Shown here: piece by piece, positions 27,906-36,048 of the stretch
How positions within the stretch are numbered: position 1 is the first letter of the stretch
How the letters are laid out: every line of letters begins with the position of its first letter
Origin: Achromobacter pulmonis
GTDB taxonomy: Bacteria > Pseudomonadota > Gammaproteobacteria > Burkholderiales > Burkholderiaceae_B
Assembly: GCF_902859765.1 (NCBI RefSeq)
Contig: NZ_CADIJV010000021.1
Location: forward strand, 36,964-100,963
Length of the DNA: 64,000 nt
Direction of reading: 5' to 3'
Made by a program: the position numbers and the translations under genes
The notes under the pieces: model-generated
The model's input: only the letters and a program-made list of their open reading frames with translations
Databases searched by the model: none
What the model was told of the DNA's origin: nothing

Positions 27906-29297
27906 TCATTCACGTGCAAGAATCCGTAAAAAACTCACAACACACGCGACAGCCGCCAGCAGGGCGCCGATCCACAGCGCCGCCTGCGCGCCCCCGGCGC
28001 CCAGCAACGTGAAACAGGCCGCCACCAGCGCCGCCCCCGACGCCTGGCCGATCAGCCGGGCCGTGGGGATGATGCCGCTGGCCGCGCCGCTGCGCTCGGC
28101 CGGCGCGCTGGTCGTCAAGGCCTTGAGATTGGGCGACTGGAAGAATCCGAAGCCGGCCCCGCACACCGCCAGCCGCCAGATGATGTCCGCATCCGACGCC
28201 CGCGCCGGCAGCAGCGCCACCAGCACCATGCCGACGCACAGCACCAGCAGCCCGCCGCCGCCCAGCAGCGCCACCGAACGGCGTTCCGACAGGAAGCCGG
28301 CCAGCGGCGCGGTCACCGCCACCACCACCGGCCAGGCGGTCAGGAGCAGGCCCGTCTGCACATCGGAACGCCCCAGGCTCATCTGGAACAGAAACGGCAA
28401 CGCCACCAGCGCCAAGCCCTGCGACGCGTACGACAGCACGGACGTGGCCACCGACATGGCGAACAGCGGCCGCCGGAACAGATCCACCGGCAGCATGGGC
28501 GCCGGATGCGCGCGCTGGCGCCGCAGCAGCAGGGCGCAGCACAGCGCCGCGGCGGCGGCCTCGGGCAGGATGCGCGCCCAGCCCGCATGGTGGGCCGCGT
28601 CGCCCAGCGCCAGCACGGCCAGCGCGAAGGTCGCGCCCAGCAGCAACGCCGCCACGCCATCGAAACGCGGCGGCGCCTTGCGCGGGGGATTGTGCGGCAG
28701 CGTGCGCCAAGCCATCGCCATGGCCAGCGCCCCCAGCGGGATATTGATCAGGAACAGCCAGTGCCACGTGCTGACCGCCAGCACCGCCGACGCCACCGAG
28801 GGCCCCACCACGTAGAACACCGCCACGGTGAACGCATTGATGCCCTGCGCGCGGCCGATCTGACTGCTGGGAAACGTCAGCCGGATCAGCGCGGTGCCGA
28901 CCCCCAGAATGCCCGACGCGCCCACGCCCTGCAACACGCGCGCCGCCGTCAGCATCGGCAGCGAATCGGCCACGCCACAGGCCAGCGACGCCAGCGTGAA
29001 CACCAGCAGGCCATACAGGTAGACACGGCGGTGGCCGACGATGTCGCCCAGCGCCGCGAACGGCAGCAGCGTGGCGACCATGGCGATCTGGTAGGCGTTG
29101 ATGATCCAGATCGACGCGTCCGGCGTGGTGCGCAGGTCCGCCGCGATAGTCGGCAGCGCGGTGTTGGCGATGGAGGTATCGAGCGTGGCGATGGCGCTGC
29201 CCAGGATGAGCGTGGACACCGCCCAGAGCCTTTGCCGGCCCGGCAGGCCGTCGCCGATCTGCGGCAACGCCAGGGTGCTTTCAGAGGAGGACGACAT
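27906..29297 (-). CDS. DHA2-family MFS drug exporter (EmrB/QacA-like)
   Basis: 463 residues with about 14 hydrophobic helices. It shows the motif-C-like GPSVASAVLAVSTWHWLFLINIPLG stretch in two parts, the early LDTSIANTALPTIA signature of DHA2 exporters and the ARVLQGVGAS segment. The open frame reaches 29453, but the aggag 9 bases before the ATG at 29297 decides this start. It probably exports drugs or a metabolite. It lies upstream, on the same strand, of the diiron/EPSPS-like operon (383-base gap) and is divergent from a GntR regulator. Confidence 0.87.
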   Translation of the reverse strand: MSSSSESTLALPQIGDGLPGRQRLWAVSTLILGSAIATLDTSIANTALPTIAADLRTTPDASIWIINAYQIAMVATLLPFAALGDIVGHRRVYLYGLLVFTLASLACGVADSLPMLTAARVLQGVGASGILGVGTALIRLTFPSSQIGRAQGINAFTVAVFYVVGPSVASAVLAVSTWHWLFLINIPLGALAMAMAWRTLPHNPPRKAPPRFDGVAALLLGATFALAVLALGDAAHHAGWARILPEAAAAALCCALLLRRQRAHPAPMLPVDLFRRPLFAMSVATSVLSYASQGLALVALPFLFQMSLGRSDVQTGLLLTAWPVVVAVTAPLAGFLSERRSVALLGGGGLLVLCVGMVLVALLPARASDADIIWRLAVCGAGFGFFQSPNLKALTTSAPAERSGAASGIIPTARLIGQASGAALVAACFTLLGAGGAQAALWIGALLAAVACVVSFLRILARE

Positions 29298-29378
29298 GCG
29301 GGACGGCTCCTGGGCGGCGTCCGGGGCGCGCGGCGGATACGGCCGTGGCAGGGCGCGGGGAAGGCGGTCAGTTGTCAG

Positions 29379-29391
29379 GCTGTAAGACAGC
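29379..29391. promoter_or_regulatory. Palindrome GCTGT-AAG-ACAGC in divergent promoter region
   Basis: A perfect 5-base inverted repeat 82-94 bases before the MFS start and 116-128 bases before the GntR start, in the only gap shared by these divergent genes. It is a candidate operator for the GntR protein. Confidence 0.3.
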
Positions 29392-29506
29392 ATAGCAAGG
29401 CATGACCCGCCCCGCAACGGGACCGCGCCCGGCGCCGGGCGAAGCGATATCATGACGCCATGGCGCTGCCCGCCGGCGTTGTTGCGCCTTTGGATAGGAA
29501 GCAGAC

Positions 29507-30238
29507 ATGCAAGTCATCGAGCGTCCGCAGACCCTGGTAGACCAGGTCATCGCGGCCCTGCGCAAAGAGATCGCCGAAGGCCGCTTCGCGCCCGCCTCGC
29601 GCCTGCCGGCCGAACAGGAACTGGCGCGCACGCTGGGCTGTAGCCGCCCGGTCATCCGCGAAGCCGTCTCGCAACTGAAGGCCGACGGCATCCTCGTCAC
29701 CACCAAGGGCGTGGGCGCTCACGTCGCCGCCAACCCCGCCGGCAGCGTGTTGCGCCTGCCGCGCGGCGATGCCTCGGCCAAGGACCTGGCGCAGCTGTTC
29801 GAGCTGCGCTTCTGGATGGAAACCGCCGCCGCCGAAGCCGCCGCCCTGCGCCGCAAGACCGCCGACCTGGCGCGCATGCGCGACGCGCTCACGCGCATGG
29901 AACGGCACGCCGGCGACTATCCCGCCGCGTCCAAGGCCGACGTCGACTTCCACGCCGCCATCGCCGGCTCGACCCAGAACGCCTACCTGGTGGCCTTCAG
30001 CGGCTTCATCGAAGGCCAACTGCTCAAGGCGCGCGAAATGGGCTGGCAGAATTCCGCCCGGCTGGCCGGCGGACCGCGCCCCGCGCAACAGGAACATCTG
30101 CGCCTGTTCGACGCCATCCGGGCCAAGGACCCCGAAGGCGCGCGGCAGGCCGCCGCCGCGCATCTGCTGGCCTCGGGCCGGCGCATGGGCCTGGACGTGC
30201 AGAAACTGGAACGCTTCGGCCCTGCCGCCGGGCGCTGA
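29507..30238 (+). CDS. GntR/FadR-family regulator (FCD domain)
   Basis: 243 residues. The GntR winged helix (about 8-75) contains the typical RLPAEQELARTLGCSRPVIREA. The C-terminal FCD domain (about 90-225) carries the metal-binding Asp/His set (DVDFHAAIAGS and EHLRLFDAI). FCD regulators respond to carboxylic acids. It is divergent from the DHA2 exporter with a 209-base shared gap, so it may control that exporter. Confidence 0.9.
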   Translation: MQVIERPQTLVDQVIAALRKEIAEGRFAPASRLPAEQELARTLGCSRPVIREAVSQLKADGILVTTKGVGAHVAANPAGSVLRLPRGDASAKDLAQLFELRFWMETAAAEAAALRRKTADLARMRDALTRMERHAGDYPAASKADVDFHAAIAGSTQNAYLVAFSGFIEGQLLKAREMGWQNSARLAGGPRPAQQEHLRLFDAIRAKDPEGARQAAAAHLLASGRRMGLDVQKLERFGPAAGR

Positions 30239-30378
30239 GCCCCCGCGCCCCGCCCCACGATTGCAGTCCGACACAATTGGCAAACTGCTGTTCGACGCCA
30301 ACCGCGGCAGGCCACTAACATGGCGCCGCACCGCGCCGCGGCGCATCCATACCGAAGGCCGACAAGAAGATCTCCAAC

Positions 30379-31290
30379 ATGAAAACGCGTCCGCAAGACA
30401 CTCCCTCCCGCGCCCACCTGCTGCGCGGCGCGCTGACCGGCCTGCTCGCCGCCGCCGTGACCGCCGCCGCCAGCCCCGCCGCCCTGGCCGCCGGCCCCGC
30501 GGCGCGCCTGGATGCCGCGCAAGCCACCCAAACCGCCCAGGCGGCCGCCGTGGCGCCCCCCGACGCGCCCGCGGTGATGTACGCCATCTACCAGATCGAC
30601 GGCAAGGGCGCCGACTCGTACGAAGTGGCCAACGGCAGCATCGCCACCTATTGGTTCGGCCATGCCTTCGAACTGGGCGGCACGCAGTACTTCACCGGCT
30701 TCACCTGGGACACGCGCGAGCGCTACGGCAAACCCGGCGAGGACGAAGCCGGCCCCGAGACCCAGGTCAACCTGGCCGAAGCCACCTTCACCCTGACCGG
30801 GTCCAGCCCCGAACGCCCCTGGAAATTCCGCGGCATGGAGCACACCATCGGCATGTTCGGCGCCTACGAACGGCCCGAAGCCATCGACACCCGCCGCCAG
30901 CCGCTCGAATACCGCACGCCCGCCGGCAAGCTGGTGCTGGCCGTGCCGACGCAAGGCTTCGATAACGGCACCAGTTTCGAGGGCTACGCGCTGTTCGTCT
31001 TCAACATCGGCCCGCGCGATGAACTCAAGGACAAGGTCTGGGCCTACATCGGCAGCATCAACACCGGTGACGACAACAGCGCCGCCTGCGCCGACGGCGA
31101 CGTCATGCCCTGTGTCGCCAGGACCGGCAAGCTGACCTTTGCCGCGCAGCCCGGCGGCGACATGCCTCGCATCACCGTCACCCCCAGCGGCAGCGAAATC
31201 GCCGGCCCGGGCAAGACCCGCCAACTGGGCGCGGCCGACGCGGTCACCTACGTCTACGACGAAGCCGGCAAGCAGTACGCCGAGAAATAG
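30379..31290 (+). CDS. Exported protein of unknown function
   Basis: 303 residues. An Ala-rich signal peptide is followed by cleavage near LAAGPAAR (residue about 38). No recognised catalytic motif is seen in the mature region, which contains several Trp/Phe/Tyr-rich stretches (YWFGHAFELGG, FTGFTWDTRERYG) and a C-terminal beta-rich segment. Two Cys (in AACADGDVMPCVAR) could form a disulfide. Weak Shine-Dalgarno (aagaagatctcc). Probably periplasmic. Function unknown. Confidence 0.7.
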   Translation: MKTRPQDTPSRAHLLRGALTGLLAAAVTAAASPAALAAGPAARLDAAQATQTAQAAAVAPPDAPAVMYAIYQIDGKGADSYEVANGSIATYWFGHAFELGGTQYFTGFTWDTRERYGKPGEDEAGPETQVNLAEATFTLTGSSPERPWKFRGMEHTIGMFGAYERPEAIDTRRQPLEYRTPAGKLVLAVPTQGFDNGTSFEGYALFVFNIGPRDELKDKVWAYIGSINTGDDNSAACADGDVMPCVARTGKLTFAAQPGGDMPRITVTPSGSEIAGPGKTRQLGAADAVTYVYDEAGKQYAEK

Positions 31291-31406
31291 ACGACAACGC
31301 GGAAGGCGCGCGGGCCAATCACCCGATCCGCGCCGCTGCGCGCCCCGACGCCGCCCGACTGCCGCTACACTGACAGGTCATGACGACCCTCTTCGCGGAG
31401 CGACAC

Positions 31407-31997
31407 ATGACCGCCCAGCCCCTGGCCATCGCCCCGGCGCGCAGCGCCCTGCTGGTCATGCATTACCAGACCGACATCATGGACCTGTTCCCGTCGGTCG
31501 CCCCCACGCTGCTGGCCAATACGCGGCAACTTTGCGATGCCGCCCGCCGCGCCGGTGTGAGCGTCTACTTCGCCAAGCTCCATTTCAGCCCGGGCTACCC
31601 GGAAGTCAGCCCGCGCAACAAGAACGGGCAGGGCATCAAACAACTGGGCCGCTTCGTGCATGACCGCGTCTCGCCCGAACTCGGCCCGCGCGACGACGAA
31701 CCCGTCATCCTCGCCCACCGCGCCAGCGTGTTCTTCGGCACCGACCTGCAACCGCGCCTGTCGGCCCAGGGCATCGACACCCTGATCATGGCGGGCGTGG
31801 CCTCCACCGGCGTCATGCTGTCGTCCATCGCCCACGCCAGCGACGCCGACTACCGCCTGCTGACCGTCAAGGACTGTTGCTACGACCCCGACCCGGTGGT
31901 GCACGACCACCTGTTCGCGACGGCTTTCGAGTCACGCACGACCGTGCTGTCGCTGGACGCCGCCCTGTCCCTGCTGGGCGGCATATCGAACGAATGA
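31407..31997 (+). CDS. Isochorismatase-like protein lacking the catalytic Cys and Asp
   Basis: 196 residues with the isochorismatase-like hydrolase fold. The first strand reads LLVMHYQTDIM where active members have an Asp before the Gln pair. The nucleophile region reads MAGVASTGVML where they have a Cys. Both catalytic residues are therefore replaced (His and Val). A known subset of the family shares this pattern, so the gene is probably functional in a non-hydrolytic or altered role. The ATG at 31407 has ggag at the right distance. The alternative at 31380 has none. Confidence 0.75.
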   Translation: MTAQPLAIAPARSALLVMHYQTDIMDLFPSVAPTLLANTRQLCDAARRAGVSVYFAKLHFSPGYPEVSPRNKNGQGIKQLGRFVHDRVSPELGPRDDEPVILAHRASVFFGTDLQPRLSAQGIDTLIMAGVASTGVMLSSIAHASDADYRLLTVKDCCYDPDPVVHDHLFATAFESRTTVLSLDAALSLLGGISNE

Positions 31998-32005
31998 GTT
32001 GACCC

Positions 32006-32524
32006 ATGCGTACCCTGATCATTGCCTCCCTTGCCATCGCCCTGAACCTGTCATTCGCCGCCACGGCGCAAGCCGAGCACGGCTGCCCCGCCGGCTACAC
32101 CCCCAGCGCCGTCACGCCCGGCCAGCAATGCGTGCCGATCCCGGGCGAAATCCGCGCGGACGGACCATCCGCCCCCGTCTCGCGCGATGCCCAGCGCTGG
32201 GGCGCCGTCGCCTATGACGCGCCCTCGGGCGTGATCGGCATCGCCGCCGAGTGGGCCAGCAAGGCCAAGGCCGAAAAAGACGCGCTGGCCCAATGCACCG
32301 CCAAGGGCGGCGCCCGCTGCGAGATCAACATCAGCTACCGCGACCAGTGCGTGGCGGTCGCCTACGGCCCGTCGCCCAAGGGCAGTGGCGTCATGGTGCG
32401 TTCCGCCACCGCCGCCAGCGAAGAACTGGCCCGCATGCGCGCCATGGAAACCTGCACAAAAGACAGCGGCACCAGTTGCCAGACGTTCTACACCGGTTGC
32501 AGCCTGCCCCAGCAGCCCCGCTAA
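32006..32524 (+). CDS. Secreted DUF4189-domain protein
   Basis: 172 residues with a clear Sec signal (about 1-23, ...AATAQA). The mature domain has an alternating pattern WGAVAYD...A.GIAAEW...KAEKDALAQC and several Cys (CVAVAYG, METCTKD, CQTFYTGC), typical of DUF4189. The family is periplasmic or secreted with no assigned activity; six Cys could give disulfides. It follows the isochorismatase-like gene by 8 bases. Confidence 0.78.
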   Translation: MRTLIIASLAIALNLSFAATAQAEHGCPAGYTPSAVTPGQQCVPIPGEIRADGPSAPVSRDAQRWGAVAYDAPSGVIGIAAEWASKAKAEKDALAQCTAKGGARCEINISYRDQCVAVAYGPSPKGSGVMVRSATAASEELARMRAMETCTKDSGTSCQTFYTGCSLPQQPR

Positions 32525-32560
32525 GACCCCGTCCACGCCCCGCCCGCCGAAGAACCTTCC

Positions 32561-33193
32561 ATGCTCGATCCCGCCACGCTAGTCCTCTTTGGCGGCGCCT
32601 GCGTCGCCCTGGCCATGACCCCCGGGCCCGACATGCTACTGATCGCCTCGCGCAGCGCCGCCCAGGGCCGCACCGCCGGCTTCGCCTCGCTGGCCGGCAT
32701 CCAGGCCGGCACCTACTGCCACGCGCTACTGGCCGCCTTTGGCCTGTCGCAGCTATTCGTGGCGGTGCCCATGGCGTACGACGCGGTGCGCTTCGCCGGC
32801 GCGCTCTACCTGCTGTACCTGGCCGTGCGCGCGTTCCGCTCGCGCCCCGTGTCGCACATGCCCGATGCCGGCCGGGCCCGCTCGCCCGTGCGCGAAGTCT
32901 TCCTGCAGGGCCTGCTGACCAACCTGCTCAACCCCAAGATGGCGCTGTTCGTGCTGGCCCTGTTCCCGCAATTCGTGCGCCCGCAGGACGGCTCGGTGGC
33001 GATACAGATCCTGGTGCTGGCCACCATCCTCAACGTCATCGGCCTGTTCATCAACGGCGCCGTCATCCTCGCCGCGCACCAGCTCAGCCGGCGCTGGGCC
33101 GGCCGCCAACGCTTGTCGCGCTGGCCGCAATACGTGCTGGGGTCGGTCTTCCTGGCGCTGGCGCTGCGCCTGGCCACCGCCAGCCGCAACTGA
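32561..33193 (+). CDS. LysE/RhtB-family amino-acid exporter
   Basis: 210 residues, about six hydrophobic helices. The N-terminal MTPGPDMLLIASRSAAQGRTAG segment is diagnostic of the LysE/RhtB family, as is the NPKMALFVLALFPQF stretch in the middle. It exports amino acids or derivatives from the cytoplasm. No LysR/LysG-type regulator is adjacent. Confidence 0.9.
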   Translation: MLDPATLVLFGGACVALAMTPGPDMLLIASRSAAQGRTAGFASLAGIQAGTYCHALLAAFGLSQLFVAVPMAYDAVRFAGALYLLYLAVRAFRSRPVSHMPDAGRARSPVREVFLQGLLTNLLNPKMALFVLALFPQFVRPQDGSVAIQILVLATILNVIGLFINGAVILAAHQLSRRWAGRQRLSRWPQYVLGSVFLALALRLATASRN

Positions 33194-33205
33194 CACGCAC
33201 GCTCC

Positions 33206-33443
33206 ATGCAAAAGATCGAAGGCCAGGAATTGCGCATGGCCCTGGACAAGGGCAACGCGCATTTTCACGACCGGCACCTACACGAAGACGTTTCCCGTTG
33301 CCGACAGCGTTTTGCGCGGCCTCGATGAATCCGACAAACCGGCCATACTGCTGACGGCGTCGATGGGCACGCCAAAGAAGCGGCGCGATGAAGAGCTGGG
33401 CGCGATCCAGGAACTGCGCAGGCTCGGGTTTCTGGAAGATTGA
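33206..33443 (+). pseudogene. Small conserved-type protein gene broken by a frameshift
   Basis: From the ATG at 33206 the frame reads MQKIEGQELRMALDKGNA and then soon runs into out-of-frame sequence and a stop. Shifting frame near 33254-33262 gives a coherent continuation (RIFTTGTYTKTFPVAD... to RRLGFLED, stop at 33441-33443) of about 60 residues. A two-base loss within a gcgc repeat would explain it. The combined protein would be about 79 residues. Function unknown. Confidence 0.5.
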
Positions 33444-33456
33444 ACCGGGCGCCGCG

Positions 33457-33843
33457 TCACCGCCATAGCCAGTAGCCAACCGCCGCTACCGCCGCCGTCC
33501 ACAATGCCACGATCACCACGGCACCCACCCGACTGCGCGGCTTTTCGCGCTTCGCGTCCATCCACGCGTCCGCCTGGTTGCGGCATTCCTGCAGAACATC
33601 GGGCGGCAACAGCTTGACGGCCAACCAGATCAGGCCCGGCAGCAACAGCACGTCATCCAGATAACCCAGCACCGGGATGAAATCGGGAATCAGGTCGATG
33701 GGACTGAGGGCGTAGGCCACCACGAACACGCCCAGCGCCTTGGCGTGCCATGGCGTGCGGGGATGCTTTGCTGCGAACCAGAGGATCAGGCCGTCGCGCT
33801 TGACGCGCCGGGCCCACGTTTGGAGGCGGTCGCGGGTTGACAT
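33457..33843 (-). CDS. YkvA family (DUF1232) membrane protein
   Basis: 128 residues. The DUF1232 core ALSPIDLIPDFIPVLGYLDD (about 45-64) is unmistakable, and hydrophobic segments are at about 38-60, 64-80 and the C-terminus. Family members are small inner-membrane proteins without a settled function. It ends just after the frameshifted gene on the opposite strand. The 313-base stretch upstream (33844-34156) holds only the VapBC promoter/operator. Confidence 0.88.
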   Translation of the reverse strand: MSTRDRLQTWARRVKRDGLILWFAAKHPRTPWHAKALGVFVVAYALSPIDLIPDFIPVLGYLDDVLLLPGLIWLAVKLLPPDVLQECRNQADAWMDAKREKPRSRVGAVVIVALWTAAVAAVGYWLWR

Positions 33844-34117
33844 GGGATGGGCTCTGCGGCTCGGGGACCGGCGATGAATTCCAGGTTGATAACCCGAAGG
33901 ATAAAACCACAGTCGGGCGATCCATATAGGCTGGCGTTTGTGCAGGGGGTCTGATCTACATCCGTGGCAAATCAGACCGGTAGCTATGTGGGATGAGCAC
34001 CCCTGGTGCTACCTTCAATGGACTGCAAAAGTCGGTTGCAGCGTATGCGGCCGACGATAGACGACCACCATGCCAAGCCAGTCCCCCTTTATCGAGCCGG
34101 TTTTTCTTCCTCGTCCA

Positions 34118-34143
34118 TGGCATATACAATTTGGCATATGCCA
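34118..34143 (+). promoter_or_regulatory. vapBC promoter/operator with TGGCATATGCCA palindrome
   Basis: A perfect 12-base palindrome (34132-34143) is preceded by a half copy (tggcatata at 34118-34126), 14 bases upstream of the antitoxin ATG. Type II antitoxins with AbrB folds typically repress their own promoter at such repeats, so autoregulation is likely. Confidence 0.55.
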
Positions 34144-34156
34144 AAAGGAAGACGCC

Positions 34157-34429
34157 ATGACGATTCCGACCTCCCCCGCCAAACCCCGCGAAGCCAAGCT
34201 CTTTCGCAACAACCGCAGCCAGGCGGTGCGCATTCCCGCAGAGTTCGAATTGCCAGGTGATCGTGTGCTGATCCATCGTGAGGGCACGAAGCTCATCATC
34301 GAACCGGTAAACGGGCCGCGCGACATCGTGGAATTGTTGGCCCAATGGCGGCAGGACGAACCGCTTGGGCCGGAAGACCAATTTCCAGACATCGCCGACG
34401 CGCCGCTCAAGCCAGAGGACGTCCTGTGA
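34157..34429 (+). CDS. vapB: VapB-type antitoxin (AbrB/SpoVT fold)
   Basis: 90 residues. The N-terminal swapped-hairpin DNA-binding domain shows AKLFRNNRSQAVRIPAEFELPGDRVLIHREG. The acidic C-terminal tail (PEDQFPDIADAPLKPED) would wrap the toxin. An aaggaag Shine-Dalgarno sits before the ATG. The stop overlaps the toxin's GTG start, giving coupled translation. It neutralises the PIN-domain toxin and represses the operon. Confidence 0.9.
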   Translation: MTIPTSPAKPREAKLFRNNRSQAVRIPAEFELPGDRVLIHREGTKLIIEPVNGPRDIVELLAQWRQDEPLGPEDQFPDIADAPLKPEDVL

Positions 34430-34827
34430 GCGGTTATCTGCTGGACACCAACATCATCAGTGCGCTGCTGCGTGATCCCAACGGCCCGGCGGCCCGCCAC
34501 ATCGAGCGCGTAGGCCCAAAGGTGATCTTCACCAGTGTCGTCGTCGCGGCGGAACTGCGCTACGGCTGCGCCAAAAAGGGGTCCGCGAAGCTGAAAGCGA
34601 AAGTCGAAAGCCTGTTGGGCGCGCTCCCCGTCCTGCCCCTGGATGTGCCCGTCGACATCAAGTATGGCAACCTGCGCGCCGAACTGGAAGCCGCTGGCGA
34701 GCCGATTGGCGCAAACGATCTGTGGATAGGCGCGCACGCCTGCACGCTCGGGCTGACGCTGGTGACGGGTAATACCCGGGAATTCGAACGCATCCCCGGG
34801 CTCGTCGTGGAAAACTGGCTGGCCTGA
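34426..34827 (+). CDS. vapC: VapC-type PIN-domain ribonuclease toxin
   Basis: 133 residues with a GTG start inside the antitoxin's last codons. PIN-domain acidic positions are visible: Asp in YLLDTNIISALL, Glu in AAELRYG and Asp in GANDLWIGAHA, plus the TGNTREFERIPGL segment typical of VapC/FitB toxins. It is expected to cleave a specific tRNA or rRNA when freed from VapB. The pair marks the edge of an atypical region running to about 36.5 kb. Confidence 0.92.
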   Translation: MSGYLLDTNIISALLRDPNGPAARHIERVGPKVIFTSVVVAAELRYGCAKKGSAKLKAKVESLLGALPVLPLDVPVDIKYGNLRAELEAAGEPIGANDLWIGAHACTLGLTLVTGNTREFERIPGLVVENWLA

Positions 34828-35100
34828 ATCGAGCACATCGTCTCGTTCTTTTGCAGCATCGAGACCACGCGCCCCATACCGCCAATCTGCAATAGCTCCA
34901 TTCGACGGAGCAACTTCGGCCGCGTTCAAGGCTAGATCACCCCTCCACCAGCCTTGGAGGCGTTGAGGTTCGGTCTGCCCAACTGCTCCCCCCATTGGCA
35001 ATTCTCAGATATCAGTTCCTTTCGCCGCTCCTTGAAATAACGGAGCGCGTGGGCCGCTTGGCTCATTCATCGCTTTCTGGCCAAACTTCGGCTTCGGGTT
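34828..35100. other. Unassigned intergenic stretch after vapBC
   Basis: No convincing gene is seen on either strand. GC content falls through this stretch toward the AT-rich toxin/immunity debris that follows. No repeat or terminator was recognised. Confidence 0.4.
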
Positions 35101-35328
35101 CTATGGCGTATCAGAATCGTCAGCGCCATACTTTGACTGCACCTTGGGGCGATCAGCAAATGGCTTGATGCCTAGCATCGACGCCTTCGATGCATACATC
35201 CCGACTGAACCAATCAAGAAGCCCAACAAAATCACGAGGTAGGAGCCATACCTAAGCCCACTGCCATGCTGATGAAACATCCGGCATGGCAGGAGAAGTG
35301 CCAAAGAGCCAACTGGGTGAATAGTCAT
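35101..35328 (-). CDS. Possible small membrane protein or immunity-gene fragment
   Basis: A 75-residue frame containing one clear hydrophobic helix (YLVILLGFLIGSVGMYAS) and a polar, charged C-terminus. It overlaps, in another frame, the duplicated 5' end of the upstream immunity gene. The first 20 or so residues are therefore probably not native, and only the C-terminal 50 may be a genuine gene remnant. Unrecognised. Confidence 0.3.
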   Translation of the reverse strand: MTIHPVGSLALLLPCRMFHQHGSGLRYGSYLVILLGFLIGSVGMYASKASMLGIKPFADRPKVQSKYGADDSDTP

Positions 35329-35392
35329 CTAACGTCAATAGATAGAAATCAGATTGGATACGTGCTGCGTACTTGGGAGAAATGCTGCTCAT
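35252..35392 (-). pseudogene. Truncated duplicate of the CdiI immunity gene 5' end
   Basis: 46 codons whose first 33 or so closely match the start of the immunity gene at 36049-36513 (YAARIQ-DFYLLTLDDY-P then GTSP). After SAWQWA the frame stops where the intact gene continues AWQYAVEII. No Shine-Dalgarno is seen. It is a relic of recombination within the locus. Confidence 0.65.
35292..35392 (-). repeat. Direct repeat of immunity-gene 5' end (copy of 36413-36513)
   Basis: About 100 bases are shared almost base for base with 36413-36513, including the agatagaaatca and ggatacgtgctgcgta stretches. The two copies are about 1.1 kb apart in the same orientation, so recombination between them would delete the intervening toxin/immunity module. 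Confidence 0.75.
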
Positions 35393-35404
35393 GGCGTGCG
35401 CCGG

Positions 35405-35691
35405 CTACCAAAAAAATAATAGAAAAATTGCATTCGATCTACATAAGGTAATAAACCCTGCAAGCCCGAGAGACAATAATGCCAACGGCCATTTGCTCAC
35501 GCCTGGCCAACGTACACACAGCCATATAAACACGAGCAACCCACTTACCAGAGAAGATTTTAACCAATATATAAATTCCCCAAAAAACCTTTTATTTCTT
35601 TTCTGCCAAACAAGAACCACGTCAGACCAAGAGATAATATTGAAATATAGTACGCGCCCAAATCAGTTAAATCCACGCCAAAAAAATCCAT
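35405..35691 (-). pseudogene. Second immunity gene (multi-helix membrane protein), frameshifted
   Basis: The ATG at 35691 has ggggag upstream and begins MDFFGVDLTDLGAYYISILSL. The frame is lost near 35570-35595 in a run of T and G residues. One frame over, it continues RFFGEFIYWLKSS... to NAIFLLFFW with stop at 35405. Joined, the product would be about 95 residues with three or four hydrophobic helices, resembling membrane immunity proteins of pore-forming toxins. It directly follows a second toxin tail. Confidence 0.6.
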
Positions 35692-35696
35692 TATCC

Positions 35697-35888
35697 CTAC
35701 TCCCCCAAAATTCTTTCTTTAAAGCTCTTTATAAAATTATTGCGCCCCCACCACGCGTTCAAGGCAGGATCAAAAATTGGATCGATCGGGTTTTCCCACC
35801 CAAAAACATTTCCGTATGGCATTACGATGGATTTTCCAGCAATCACCGGCGCTTTTGACGTCAAAAGATATAGCCCAAGGCCAGAAAC
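35697..35888 (-). pseudogene. Orphan CdiA toxin-tail fragment (second CT)
   Basis: A 63-codon open segment (...APVIAGKSIVMPYGNVFGWENP... ending FKERILGE) with no start codon of its own. It abuts a CdiA repeat fragment that is out of frame with it. It ends 5 bases before the ATG of the membrane immunity relic, the usual CT-CdiI spacing. The composition is AT-richer than the main cdiA. It is interpreted as the 3' end of a displaced or silent toxin module. Confidence 0.55.
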
Positions 35889-35889
35889 C

Positions 35890-36018
35890 TATCGGACACG
35901 CCGATGCCGACACCGACCTTCCAGCCGCTGTTCTTGCTGGTGGAGACTTCGGTGGCGGTCTCGGCCTGGCTTTGCAGCATCAAGTCATCAGATCGCTGCC
36001 GATGACGGACAGGTCGCC
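35890..36018 (-). repeat. Displaced fragment of the cdiA repeat region (copy of 38850-39009)
   Basis: Nearly identical to 38850-39009 of the main gene apart from a 31-base deletion and a few substitutions. It encodes the same QAET-TEVSTSKNSGWKVG peptide. Such cdiA homology segments upstream of orphan CT modules permit recombination into the main gene. The copy runs out of frame into the toxin tail, so this unit is decayed. Confidence 0.75.
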
Positions 36019-36048
36019 GTCCACCACAAAATTCTCCTGCCCACATCC

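Noticed and set aside
34828-35001. Possible transposase remnant after vapC
   Set aside because: Short arguable reading on the minus strand, but no DDE motif, terminal inverted repeat or target duplication could be found.
35373-35858. 161-residue plus-strand frame in the AT-rich region
   Set aside because: Asn/Thr/Pro-rich translation without Shine-Dalgarno. It is antisense to the toxin-tail and immunity relics, which read as real protein on the other strand.
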